A DNA stretch of 41,819 nt from Gemmatimonadaceae bacterium (GTDB taxonomy: Bacteria > Latescibacterota > UBA2968 > UBA8231), in the NCBI GenBank assembly GCA_002726335.1, contig PBSR01000117.1:1-41819 (forward strand). Direction: 5' to 3'. Shown piece after piece: positions 20,064 to 27,711 of the stretch. Position 1 is the first letter of the stretch, and each line of letters opens with the position of its first letter. The position numbers and the translations under genes are program-made. The notes beneath the pieces are model-generated. The model did no database searches and had not been told where the DNA came from. It saw only the letters and a list, made by a program, of their open reading frames with translations.

Positions 20064-20965
20064 CCGGTTGAGGTCAGAGCGGAGCGTACGCCCACCGACT
20101 CGAGGAATTCGGCCAGCGACTGCTTCACCTGGGTGACATCGTGGTAGTCCTTGAACACGAGGCCGAGGGTTTCCTCCACCGTGGCCGGGTCGAGGTGATG
20201 TCGATGGAGCGCCACCAGGGCCCGGGCCCAGTCGAGGGTTTCGGCCACGCCCGGGGGTTTCTCGAGCTGCTGCTGACGGGCGGCGGCCATGAACCGGCAG
20301 ATCTGCTCGGCCAGGTCGGCATCGATGCCGTCGACGTGGGCGCGAACGATGGTCAGTTCCTTGTCGAAGTCCGGATAGTCGATCCAGAGGTAGAAGCAGC
20401 GACGACGCAGGGCGTCGGACAGCTCGCGCGTGCGATTGCCCGTGACGATGACGTACGGGATGTGGGTTGCCGTGATGGTACCCAGCTCGGGGATGCTGAT
20501 CTGCCAGTCGGAGAGGACCTCAAGGAGAAAGCTCTCGAACTCCTCGTCGGCCCGGTCGAGCTCGTCGATGAGCAGCACGGGTGACCGATGATGGGTGATC
20601 GCCTGCAGCAGCGGGCGCTTGAGGAGGAAGGCCTCGGAGAAGATGTGGGCCTCCTTCTGCTCCAGGGTGCGCCCTTTCTCCTCCTCCTCCATGCGGATCT
20701 GCAGCAGCTGGCGCTGGTAATTCCACTCGTAGAGAGCGGTGCTCGTGTCGAGGCCCTCGTAGCACTGCAGGCGGATGAGGTCGGTGTCGAGGACACGGGC
20801 CAGAACCTTGGCGATCTCGGTTTTACCCACGCCGGCCGGCCCCTCCACCAGCAATGGCTTTCTCAGGGTTCGGGCCAGGTGCAGCGACATGGAGATGGCC
20901 GCATCAGCGATGTACCCCTGGTCGGCAAGCTCACGCTGAACGCGTTCGGTCTCCGGGCTCGGCAT
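20060..20965 (-). CDS. coxD: MoxR-family AAA+ ATPase, CoxD-like
   Basis: 301 residues. Walker A is GPAGVGKT (42-49), Walker B is LLIDEL (131-136), sensor 1 is TGN (175-177), and the RRR at 187-189 is a candidate arginine finger. The insert QLLQIRMEEEEKG after Walker A is usual in CoxD-type MoxR proteins. With CoxE it is expected to act as a chaperone for maturation of the CoxL active site. It is the first gene of a two-gene operon with the coxE-like gene. The ~105 bases upstream, to the DUF362 gene, hold no recognised element. Confidence 0.93.
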   Translation of the reverse strand: MPSPETERVQRELADQGYIADAAISMSLHLARTLRKPLLVEGPAGVGKTEIAKVLARVLDTDLIRLQCYEGLDTSTALYEWNYQRQLLQIRMEEEEKGRTLEQKEAHIFSEAFLLKRPLLQAITHHRSPVLLIDELDRADEEFESFLLEVLSDWQISIPELGTITATHIPYVIVTGNRTRELSDALRRRCFYLWIDYPDFDKELTIVRAHVDGIDADLAEQICRFMAAARQQQLEKPPGVAETLDWARALVALHRHHLDPATVEETLGLVFKDYHDVTQVKQSLAEFLESVGVRSALTSTG

Positions 20966-21070
20966 GGGGAGGCAAGGTAGCGTGTCCGTCGCCGACGGAG
21001 CAAGGGTGGCGATCTGGCGACGCGATAGGGCGAACGGTGAGCCGCACGCTGCGGCCGAGGCAGACAGCCG

Positions 21071-22192
21071 TCAGCCCGAGACGAGACTCGACACCGTCGC
21101 ATCCACGACCTGAATCCGGCTCAGATCGTGCACGCCCATGTTGCTTTCCTCGGCGAGGCGCAGATAGTTGTCCGTCGTCACCAGATCGTCGCCGAAGGGC
21201 CCGGCCTCGTCCGCCGCCATCGGGTCGTACCCCATGACCTGCGTGGACACCGAATCCACCGCCACCGGATCCATGCCCGCGATCAGCGTATCGAAGCGGG
21301 CCGTGCGAAAGCCACGCACCCACGGCCCTTCCCCGTGTTCAGCCGTCTTGATGGCGTCGTTCACCGAGAAGTGGATCGGCCGGATCTTGTTGATGTCGAG
21401 GAAGTTGCGCACCAGCGTGGCGTTTCCCCTGGCGTGCAGATCGGCGCGGTGCCCCGCCCCACTGTTGTAGAAGCTGAGTGGAATCGACCCCACCTGGTTC
21501 TTCATGGCGTGGGTCACACCGGCGCTGGCATGGCGCTTGGCCTTGGGCAGCGAGACGAAGACGTCCAGATCGTGCAGGGCCCGGTTCATTGTATAGCTGT
21601 CGTAGCGGCCCAGCTGATCCGGAACTTCCATCTGGGCGAACTCAGAGTAGGGCGCCACCACGTTCAAGTCGACGAACTCGGCGTCCAGGGCCTCGGCCAC
21701 CTCACCGAAGCCATAATTGTAGAACGAGCCCTCGTCATAGATCGCCTCCATCAGCACGATGCGACCCGCACCGGCATCCTTGAACATCTCGCCGACGACG
21801 CGCACGATCTCGGGGTGGGTCCAGAACAGCTCGGCCGCGGGCTCACCGAACCGACCCGGCACGCTCTCCGCATTGCCCGAGCCCCCCGTCAGATTCAGCT
21901 TGATGCCCACCTTGTCGCCAGCGCTGACCAGGTTGCCGAACCCTCCGAGGCTGTCCACCATATCACGCAGCGTCGTGCGCAAGGCGGCCGTGTCGTATCC
22001 CGTCAGGTTCGCCGTGGCGACTCTGGCGTCCATCCCGGGCGGCAACGGATCCGGCGTCGGCAGAACGCCGCCGTCAGCGACTTCACCCGTCAGGGGGTTG
22101 GAGTCACTGCCGCATCCCACGGCCAGGGCGGCGGCGGCCGCACTCATGCGGGCGACGAACTCGCGACGTGACAGATGTCGGTTGCGCATCAT
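21071..22192 (-). CDS. DUF362-family exported lipoprotein
   Basis: 373 residues. The N-terminus has a twin-arginine-like motif (SRREFVARM), a hydrophobic Ala-rich core and a lipobox ending at the Cys of AVGCGS, so export through Tat followed by lipidation is likely. The mature part has DUF362 blocks: GDKVGIKLNLTGG near 92, VVGEMFKDAGAGRIVLMEA, FVSLPKAKRHASAGVTHAMKN, and AGMDPVAVDSVSTQVMGYDP. The activity of DUF362 proteins is not established; many carry ferredoxin domains, but no cysteine cluster is present here. AAGAGG precedes the ATG. No partner gene is obvious. Confidence 0.85.
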   Translation of the reverse strand: MMRNRHLSRREFVARMSAAAAALAVGCGSDSNPLTGEVADGGVLPTPDPLPPGMDARVATANLTGYDTAALRTTLRDMVDSLGGFGNLVSAGDKVGIKLNLTGGSGNAESVPGRFGEPAAELFWTHPEIVRVVGEMFKDAGAGRIVLMEAIYDEGSFYNYGFGEVAEALDAEFVDLNVVAPYSEFAQMEVPDQLGRYDSYTMNRALHDLDVFVSLPKAKRHASAGVTHAMKNQVGSIPLSFYNSGAGHRADLHARGNATLVRNFLDINKIRPIHFSVNDAIKTAEHGEGPWVRGFRTARFDTLIAGMDPVAVDSVSTQVMGYDPMAADEAGPFGDDLVTTDNYLRLAEESNMGVHDLSRIQVVDATVSSLVSG

Positions 22193-22268
22193 GGGTAGAA
22201 CCTCTTTGCGGGTATTGTTGGTCGTTTAGGGACTAATCCCTGGGTGTACTTTGGAGTGTCGTACAGTC

Positions 22269-22289
22269 CAGTGTGTTGCGCAAACACTG
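22269..22289. promoter_or_regulatory. Palindromic candidate operator upstream of the AbrB-type antitoxin remnant
   Basis: CAGTGT and ACACTG arms (22269-22274 and 22284-22289) flank an inner 8-base palindrome TTGCGCAA (22276-22283), with one extra base on the left. It lies 41 bases before the ATG of the broken antitoxin, where autoregulatory operators of toxin-antitoxin pairs are usually found. It could also belong to the divergent DUF362 promoter. Confidence 0.4.
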
Positions 22290-22330
22290 TTCCTTACTCG
22301 TATGTAGTAGGACATCATCGGAGGCAAGGA

Positions 22331-22556
22331 ATGAGTCAGGCGACCCTGACGACCAAGGGACAGGTCACGATCCCGAAAGCGATTGGGACACTCTGGGGCT
22401 GAGGGCAGGAGACCGCATTGACTTCGTCCTCCAGGCGTCGGGCGAAGCCATCCTTCGCCCGGTGGCCAACTCGGCCTCGCAAGCCCGTGGACTGCTCTCC
22501 CATCGCGCGAAGATGCCCCAATGTCTGTCGAGGCCATGGACGACGCCGTCACATGA
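22331..22556 (+). pseudogene. AbrB/VapB-type antitoxin remnant with two frameshifts
   Basis: After a good Shine-Dalgarno (GGAGGCAAGGA) the frame reads MSQATLTTKGQVTIPKAI, the classic start of an AbrB/SpoVT swapped-hairpin antitoxin, then hits TGA at 22400. From 22384 a second frame continues the same family (DTLGLRAGDRIDFVL, then GEAILRPV). Restoring one base after ATT at 22384 would give KAIRDTLGLRAGD. A second -1 shift near 22520 moves to MSVEAMDDAVT and TGA at 22554-22556, the usual antitoxin C-terminus. Both lesions look like single-base deletions. A sequencing error could explain one, but the neighbouring toxin is also destroyed, so true decay is more likely. Region 22193-22946 holds no intact gene. 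Confidence 0.8.
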
Positions 22557-22735
22557 GGATGCCCACTGCGTGAGAGCTCTCGACGCCGTGCATCGGCTGG
22601 TGGCGTCTGGTGCGTGAGTGCCGTCAGGACCTTGCAGATCTGCTGAACGCCCGTTGCGCCACTGCGGACGGCTGCGAAGCGGTGCTGACCTGTGATCGGG
22701 CTGCAGCACGGCACGCGATGTTCGAGCCAGTCTGA
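22553..22735 (+). pseudogene. PIN-domain (VapC-like) toxin remnant, internally deleted
   Basis: The ATG at 22553 overlaps the antitoxin TGA (ATGA), the normal arrangement of such pairs, but the frame stops at 22571. The same frame downstream (22595-22735) encodes RLVRECRQDLADLLNARC and then EAVLTCDRAAARHAMFEPV and a stop. This matches the C-terminal third of PIN toxins, with the acidic residue of the DxxDxL helix and the T-x-D-R block near the end. Roughly the first two thirds of a PIN domain, with its first catalytic Asp, is missing. From 22736 to 22946 I see nothing recognisable. Confidence 0.65.
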
Positions 22736-22946
22736 TCCCCACCAAATAGGAGTGCCCCTCTTGATCACCCTGGATCTGTCAGGAAAGGAACTGCGTCCGA
22801 GAACGGGAACCCATCAGGTAGCTGAGAGAGGAACAACCAGTGGACGACCACAGGCCGCAAGCTGACCGACCTCCCCGGAGTGGCCGACACGGCGCTGAAG
22901 CCGCCCACCATGAGACGAGAGCCGAATCCGAAATCGCGCCTCGGGT

Positions 22947-24182
22947 TCAGCGCATGAGCACGATACGGCCGGTGGCGGCTCCGGCGAACGTCGCGAGCCG
23001 GTACAGATACACGCCTGTCGCCACGTGACGTCCCCGGGCATCAACACCGTCCCATCGCACCCGGTGCTGACCCGACTCGACGACGTCGTCCATGAGGGTA
23101 GCCACCCTCTGCCCCAAGGCGTTGTAGATGGTCAGGCGCACCGAGGTGCGCTGATTGACCGAGAAGTGTATCAGAGTGGCCGGGTTGCTCGGATTCGGGA
23201 AGCTGCCATGCTGCAGGTCCTGCCTCGGACTCATCCTTGCCGCTAGATCGCTCAGTATAGGGGCAAGGCTCTTGCTCGCCGGAGCGGATGTCCAGCCGTT
23301 CCGTCCGGTGACCTCGGCACCGATACCGACGATCACCCACTTGCCGATGAAGGCACCCGTGCTGTTCGAGTTCTGCCGCAGGTAGACGGTACCGTTCGGC
23401 GCATACACGTTGGCCTGCAATCTCGCCCCGAGGCCGATCTTTGCCGCCTTCGGCGTAGAGCCAACGTTGCCATTGATCCCATTGATGCCTTCCACGTACA
23501 CGAGTATGTCGGTGGCACTGATCTGTGACTGCGGATCGGGACCAAAGACCGACTGCTTCGAGACCTGGAAACGCTCCTTGACTAGCAATTGGGTAGGGCC
23601 TTCGAAATACGTCGTCGTGAAGTCGCCAGCGTCGAACTCGCGGATGGAGTACTCACCGGCTTCCAGGGTCAGGGAGCCGTTCTTGCGGACCTTGACAAGG
23701 TCATAGGCTCCCGGAGTCAGGGATTCTGTCCCGCCCTGGGACACGTCGATTACTGCGGTCCCCGGTACTCCGCTGACGAACTCTGGCAGTTCCGCCTCCG
23801 TGAACAGCGGCCAGTTCGGTACCGCGAGTTGCGCCTCCTGTCCAATCACTACGCCCGAGCCGACCGAGACCAGATCATGATAGGCCAGAAGCCCGTCAAT
23901 CATGGCATTCGACTTCACCTTCACCTGCGGCCCCGTAAGTCGCACGTCCTCGTCTGTCCGGGAGCCGATGCCGACGACGAATTCGACGCCATCTGACTGA
24001 TACGGAGGCGGGGAGAAGTCGTTGACACCGACCGAGCCGTCGTGGATTTCCGAGTTCTTCTTCAGCAGTGCGCTGTGCAGGGCAAGAATCCCGTAGCTGC
24101 CGATGCTCTGCCGACCTGACATGTACAGCACCCATGCTGATCCTCGGTTTGTGCCGCCATCGTCGTCATTGTTGGCGCCCAC
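22947..24182 (-). CDS. 3' part of frameshifted secreted FG-GAP protein, with FlgD-like C-terminal domain
   Basis: This frame continues the gene that begins at 25177. Its first residues (GANNDDDGGTNRGSAWVLY) complete the last FG-GAP repeat of the 5' part, so the apparent GTG start at 24182 is probably not a real initiation site. The middle (about 40-310) is beta-rich, with ASVANDG-free but Gly/Val-rich strands such as LVSVGSGVVIGQEAQ and ARLQANVYAPNGTVYLRQNSN, resembling polymer-forming or parallel beta-helix surface domains. The last ~85 residues (FPNPSNPATLIHFSV, IYNALGQRVATL, WDGVDARGRHVATGVYLYRL) form a FlgD-type Ig/sorting domain common at the C-termini of secreted proteins of the FCB group. 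Confidence 0.75.
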   Translation of the reverse strand: MGANNDDDGGTNRGSAWVLYMSGRQSIGSYGILALHSALLKKNSEIHDGSVGVNDFSPPPYQSDGVEFVVGIGSRTDEDVRLTGPQVKVKSNAMIDGLLAYHDLVSVGSGVVIGQEAQLAVPNWPLFTEAELPEFVSGVPGTAVIDVSQGGTESLTPGAYDLVKVRKNGSLTLEAGEYSIREFDAGDFTTTYFEGPTQLLVKERFQVSKQSVFGPDPQSQISATDILVYVEGINGINGNVGSTPKAAKIGLGARLQANVYAPNGTVYLRQNSNSTGAFIGKWVIVGIGAEVTGRNGWTSAPASKSLAPILSDLAARMSPRQDLQHGSFPNPSNPATLIHFSVNQRTSVRLTIYNALGQRVATLMDDVVESGQHRVRWDGVDARGRHVATGVYLYRLATFAGAATGRIVLMR

Positions 24183-25177
24183 GACGAGATCGACGGCCCG
24201 TCCCCGTTGAGGTCACCTACGGCTGCGCCTCCAATTCCGAAGTTGTCACCGTTGGCGAGCCCCCCACTGAAGCCCCCCGCCGTGTCGCTGATCTTCAGTT
24301 GCGCCAGCGCCTGACCGGTTTCGTGGAGAGACACGATCCACAGGGCCCCGCGGTCAGTGCCGCCGTCGTCGTCGCGCCAGGCGCCGACACCGATCTCGAC
24401 GTGGCCGTCGCCGTCGAGGTCGCCGATGCCGAAGGGCCGGTAGCCGAAATTGTCTCCAGGGTCGATCGCCGTACCGAAGACGGGATCGCTGGCGCTGATC
24501 TTCTCCTCGCTCTCGATACGCAGGCTGCCGTTCTCGTACGTCAGGAATAGCACGTACACGGCCCCACGATCTGCGGCACCGTCGCAGCAGGTACCGACGA
24601 CGAGTTCCTTCATATCGTCGCCGTTGACATCGATGGCCGTCACGTTGCCAAACGCGTCGCCATAGCTAAGATCGACGTGCAGCGAACCAGGTGCGGCACT
24701 GATCTTCTGCGTGTTCAGTACCGACCCGTCCGAGCCCATGAACAGCACCCAGACCGCACCGCTGCTCGATGCCACATCTGAGTCTCCCTGGGCGCCCACG
24801 ACCAGTTCGTGCACTCCGTTGCCATCGAGGTCGTCGATGCTGGCCAGACTAACTCCGAAGAGGTCATTGTCGGGCTGGCTGTCTGGGTTGGCGAACTTGA
24901 GGTGGGAAGGCGAGCCGCCGTCGGTGAACAGGATCCAGACTGCGCCGGCGTTGTTGCCGCTGTCATCGTCCCCGTGGGCACCCACGGCGAACCCTGGTCT
25001 GGTCGTCCCGACGAGGGGGGCCACGTCCATGCCGAAGCGGTCGTTGTCGGCGAGCACTCCTTCGACTCCACCCGTCGTGTCACTGATCTTCTCCACGCCA
25101 ACAACTGGATTCTCCTGAGCCCAGGCCGCTGTTGCCACGATGAGTGCCAGACCTGCCCATACTCTCGCTGTACACAT
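24062..25177 (-). CDS. 5' part of frameshifted secreted FG-GAP (integrin-like) repeat protein
   Basis: A signal peptide (WAGLALIVATAAWAQ) is followed by about six FG-GAP-type repeats, each with a Ca2+-binding D-x-[DN]-G-x-G-like loop such as IDDLDGNGVHELVVGA, IGDLDGDGHVEIGVGA and VGDLNGDG. Correct sequence runs to about residue 325 (near 24200); the last ~45 residues are out of frame and give a spurious end at 24062. A single missing base within ggcccgtcccc (24195-24205, plus strand) would restore NGDGPVDLVVGANN and join both parts into a protein of about 742 residues. It is divergent from the XRE/TPR gene pair with a shared upstream region. Either the gene is newly broken or the assembly has a one-base error here. 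Confidence 0.8.
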   Translation of the reverse strand: MCTARVWAGLALIVATAAWAQENPVVGVEKISDTTGGVEGVLADNDRFGMDVAPLVGTTRPGFAVGAHGDDDSGNNAGAVWILFTDGGSPSHLKFANPDSQPDNDLFGVSLASIDDLDGNGVHELVVGAQGDSDVASSSGAVWVLFMGSDGSVLNTQKISAAPGSLHVDLSYGDAFGNVTAIDVNGDDMKELVVGTCCDGAADRGAVYVLFLTYENGSLRIESEEKISASDPVFGTAIDPGDNFGYRPFGIGDLDGDGHVEIGVGAWRDDDGGTDRGALWIVSLHETGQALAQLKISDTAGGFSGGLANGDNFGIGGAAVGDLNGDGPSISSWAPTMTTMAAQTEDQHGCCTCQVGRASAATGFLPCTAHC

Positions 25178-25221
25178 CCTACACCCCCCTAAAGTCGGTG
25201 CGTGAATGGTGGATCATTTGA

Positions 25222-25239
25222 TGGAATATATTTATTCCA
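25222..25239. promoter_or_regulatory. Perfect palindrome in the FG-GAP / XRE divergent promoter region
   Basis: TGGAATA (25222-25228) and TATTCCA (25233-25239) form perfect 7-base arms around TATT. A third half-site, GGAA, follows at about 25245-25248, so TTCC-acttgc-GGAA makes a second overlapping inverted repeat. The element lies in an unusually AT-rich 145-base gap, 83 bases before the XRE start and 45 bases upstream of the FG-GAP gene start. It is a natural candidate operator for the XRE protein. Confidence 0.55.
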
Positions 25240-25321
25240 CTTGCGGAATCTCAATATATCACCCCATGATCAATGGCACAACGGTTATTCTGTCCGGTCA
25301 CGAACCGGGCGTGGAGGGTAG

Positions 25322-25786
25322 GTGAGCGAACTCGGTCAAGAACTGGTACGGTTGAGGAAGAATGCGACCCACTCCATACGCTGGGTGGCCCGTCGGAGTC
25401 GGGAGCTGTATCCCGAGACCAATGCCCGGCACATCTCGCACACCTACCTGCGGCAGATCGAGCAGGGATTGCAGAAGCATCCCAGCCCCGAAAAGCTCCG
25501 GACGCTGGCGGAGATCTATGGCGCCGACTACGAGATTCTACTCCGACTGGCGGGGTATCTGACAGAATCCACCACGTCGATCCCCCACTCAAATGCACTC
25601 GTGGAAACTGTCGTTCGCCGACTCCGTGCAGAGGGTATCCGTCCCGAGTACTTCTTGCAGGCGGTGGCGGATCTGTCGTCGGACTCCTTGGCCATCGTCA
25701 GCCGTCTGATCACCACGCTCAGCATCCAGTCGAAGGGTCGCAAGAAGGGTCGCGGCGCCCGTCGAGAGCACGAGGAGGCACAGTGA
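25322..25786 (+). CDS. XRE-family (Cro/CI-type HTH) transcriptional regulator
   Basis: 154 residues from the GTG at 25322, preceded by GGAGG with a four-base gap. The N-terminal ~80 residues form a helix-turn-helix of the XRE type: ELGQELVRLRKNATHSIRWVARRS, then ISHTYLRQIEQG as the recognition region, then PSPEKLRTLAEIYGADYEILLRLAGYL. The C-terminal half is predicted helical and ends in a basic tail (KGRKKGRGARREHEEAQ). Its stop overlaps the GTG of the next gene (25783-25786), so the two are translated together. The regulator probably binds the palindrome at 25222-25239 and controls its own operon and the divergent secreted protein gene. Longer frames covering this region in another register are shadows. 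Confidence 0.88.
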   Translation: MSELGQELVRLRKNATHSIRWVARRSRELYPETNARHISHTYLRQIEQGLQKHPSPEKLRTLAEIYGADYEILLRLAGYLTESTTSIPHSNALVETVVRRLRAEGIRPEYFLQAVADLSSDSLAIVSRLITTLSIQSKGRKKGRGARREHEEAQ

Positions 25787-27504
25787 GTTCGGACGATGCG
25801 GCCTGGATCGCCTCGGTTCTCGGCCAACTGCAGGCGCCTCAGGCAGAACTGGTTCGGGAATTGTTGGGTCTTCTGGCCGAGCTGCAGGCCGACGACGAAG
25901 GCGAGTTGCTGACACCTCAAGCTGTGACTCTGGCCAGTGAGGGATCTGGAACCGTGACGTCCGAGGATCGGGTCCGCCATCAGTTGCGTCGCCGACAGGC
26001 GATCTACGAGCACCTACGAGGGCGCTGGCTGAAGACGCGCTCGCTACCGAGTTGTCTCTGGAGGTACTCCGTCTACAAGGAGACCGCCGCCTTCGGGCAC
26101 GTGATGCTCGCCGGATCAGCGTCCAACATGGTCGAATTGGTCGAAGACCCGTTGCAGGAGTGCGACGGTCAACCCCTGACCCGCGAGAGCGCACGGGCAC
26201 ACGCCCAGGCCGCTCTGGGAATGGCCCGAGAGCTCGGGGATCAACAGGAGATCGGCGAAGCAGCCATCCTAGTTGCCCGCTATCATCTGCTGTCGTCCGA
26301 CTTCGACATTGCGCTGAGCTGTTGCGCGCTGGCCGCCGAGCACGTCGAAGCCACCGGGGCCCTGAGTACGCTCGCATCGGTATACGGCCTCACCGATGAA
26401 ATCTACTCGATCACCAAACCGGACCTGGATACGCGGGTTGAGAATGTGGCCAGGTACTGTGATGTGCTTCGCAGGACCGGCTCGTATCTGCGGCTGCTCA
26501 ACATGCTCGCCCAGCAGGCGCGTTGGGAGATTCTCGGACACGACCTCGAGAGAGCGACCTCGACGATGGCAGAAATCGAGCAGGCCGCTTCGGTCCTGAC
26601 GACACCGGTGCCGGATCCCACGGAGGCCGGGCAGATCGCCCACCTCGAGCATGGCACTCGCTCGCTGTTCCACCATGGCCGGGGCGAGACCGACTCGGCG
26701 ATCGACAGTGCTGCATTGGCCTGCGGCCTGAACGCTAGGAGCCCGGCCTGCCGTGAGGATCACCTACTGTACGATCTGGCTTGGCTCGAGGCCCTCTGCC
26801 AGGAGAACCGACGAGACGACTTCGAACGCTGGTGCGACGACTGGTCTGGCGGTAGGGCCCTCGACCTGCGCTTCTGGTACTTGCGTGATGGAGAACCTGG
26901 ACTGCAGCGTTGGGAGGAGGAGTGGCAAGGAGTTGATGGCTGGGGTGAGGGCTGGGATTTCGTTGATCCTCTTGGCCGGTCCTCGGTCACGCAAGACGCG
27001 TCTGGTATGGTTCTGCAACCGGTTCTCGGCGGCGGCTTCTTTTCCAATGTCACAGCACCCCGTGCCCTGCGCCTGGCCACCTCGGACTTTGCGGCCGAGA
27101 CAGTCATCGACATGACGAAGGTGCGGACATGTGCTGGTGGTCTGCTGGTCTTTGTCAACGACCATACGCTGCTTCGGTTCGGGGTGGGACTGCAGTACGA
27201 AGGCGAGGTGACGCTGACGGTGAAGAGCGCGCGGACCGGCTTTGCCGTCGTTGCCCGTGGATTGATCGCCAACGCCCATCATGTACACCTGCGCCTGCAG
27301 CGGCGGGGCGACCTGTTCACCGCATGGTGCGGCGACGGCAACGGATGGTACAGCGCAGGCGATGTTACGCTCGGCCTCGCCGAAGACCTCCAGGTCGGCA
27401 TATTCGCCGAGTGCAGCTATCGCCTCTACGCCATCGATCGGACGGAGAGTAACCCCGTCTGCTTCAAGCACTGGCGCTTTGTAGCGCTAGGGAGTGAGAA
27501 CTGA
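25783..27504 (+). CDS. TPR-like helical protein with C-terminal DUF1349/LamG-like domain, partner of XRE regulator
   Basis: 573 residues from the GTG at 25783; the same frame is open back to 25273 but that part lies over the XRE gene and has no family character. No signal peptide is present, so it is likely cytoplasmic. Residues ~1-400 are helical with TPR-like pairs (AHAQAALGMARELGDQQEIGEAAILVARYHLL; LAWLEALCQENRRDDFERW). Residues ~400-573 are beta-rich and look like a DUF1349/LamG-type jelly roll: DFVDPLGRSSV, LLVFVNDHTLLRFGVG, HVHLRLQRRGDLFTAWCGD, LQVGIFAECS and FKHWRFVALG. A sugar-binding-type fold fused to TPRs and encoded with an HTH protein suggests a ligand sensor controlling the regulator. 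That function is inference; the domain calls are from pattern only. Confidence 0.82.
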   Translation: MSSDDAAWIASVLGQLQAPQAELVRELLGLLAELQADDEGELLTPQAVTLASEGSGTVTSEDRVRHQLRRRQAIYEHLRGRWLKTRSLPSCLWRYSVYKETAAFGHVMLAGSASNMVELVEDPLQECDGQPLTRESARAHAQAALGMARELGDQQEIGEAAILVARYHLLSSDFDIALSCCALAAEHVEATGALSTLASVYGLTDEIYSITKPDLDTRVENVARYCDVLRRTGSYLRLLNMLAQQARWEILGHDLERATSTMAEIEQAASVLTTPVPDPTEAGQIAHLEHGTRSLFHHGRGETDSAIDSAALACGLNARSPACREDHLLYDLAWLEALCQENRRDDFERWCDDWSGGRALDLRFWYLRDGEPGLQRWEEEWQGVDGWGEGWDFVDPLGRSSVTQDASGMVLQPVLGGGFFSNVTAPRALRLATSDFAAETVIDMTKVRTCAGGLLVFVNDHTLLRFGVGLQYEGEVTLTVKSARTGFAVVARGLIANAHHVHLRLQRRGDLFTAWCGDGNGWYSAGDVTLGLAEDLQVGIFAECSYRLYAIDRTESNPVCFKHWRFVALGSEN

Positions 27505-27539
27505 GGAACGACACTGAGCTTCCGCTTGGTGGTCGTTCC
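27505..27539. terminator. Hairpin after the TPR/DUF1349 gene
   Basis: Perfect 8-base arms GGAACGAC (27505-27512) and GTCGTTCC (27532-27539) lie directly after the stop codon, with a 19-base loop. There is no T-tract, so it may be a weak or factor-assisted terminator or just an RNA end structure. The remaining bases to 27711 show nothing else. Confidence 0.4.
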
Positions 27540-27711
27540 ATCGCCACGCCACAGACGAACGCAGGTACCGCGTCTGATCCCGGAGACTCGAAGTTGAAGT
27601 GGCGGCGTTGACCTTTGTCGCGCCACCTGCGAGAGTGTTCTTGCGCGGTTCCCAAGGTGAGAGCCGTCATCAGCACTCACCGCCAGCCTAACGAAGGACC
27701 CGAGCTGACCC

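Noticed and set aside
25273..25782. N-terminal extension of the TPR/DUF1349 protein in the same frame
   Set aside because: The extension covers the XRE gene in another frame and reads as low-complexity Arg/Gly/Pro sequence; the GTG at 25783 overlapping the XRE stop is a better start.
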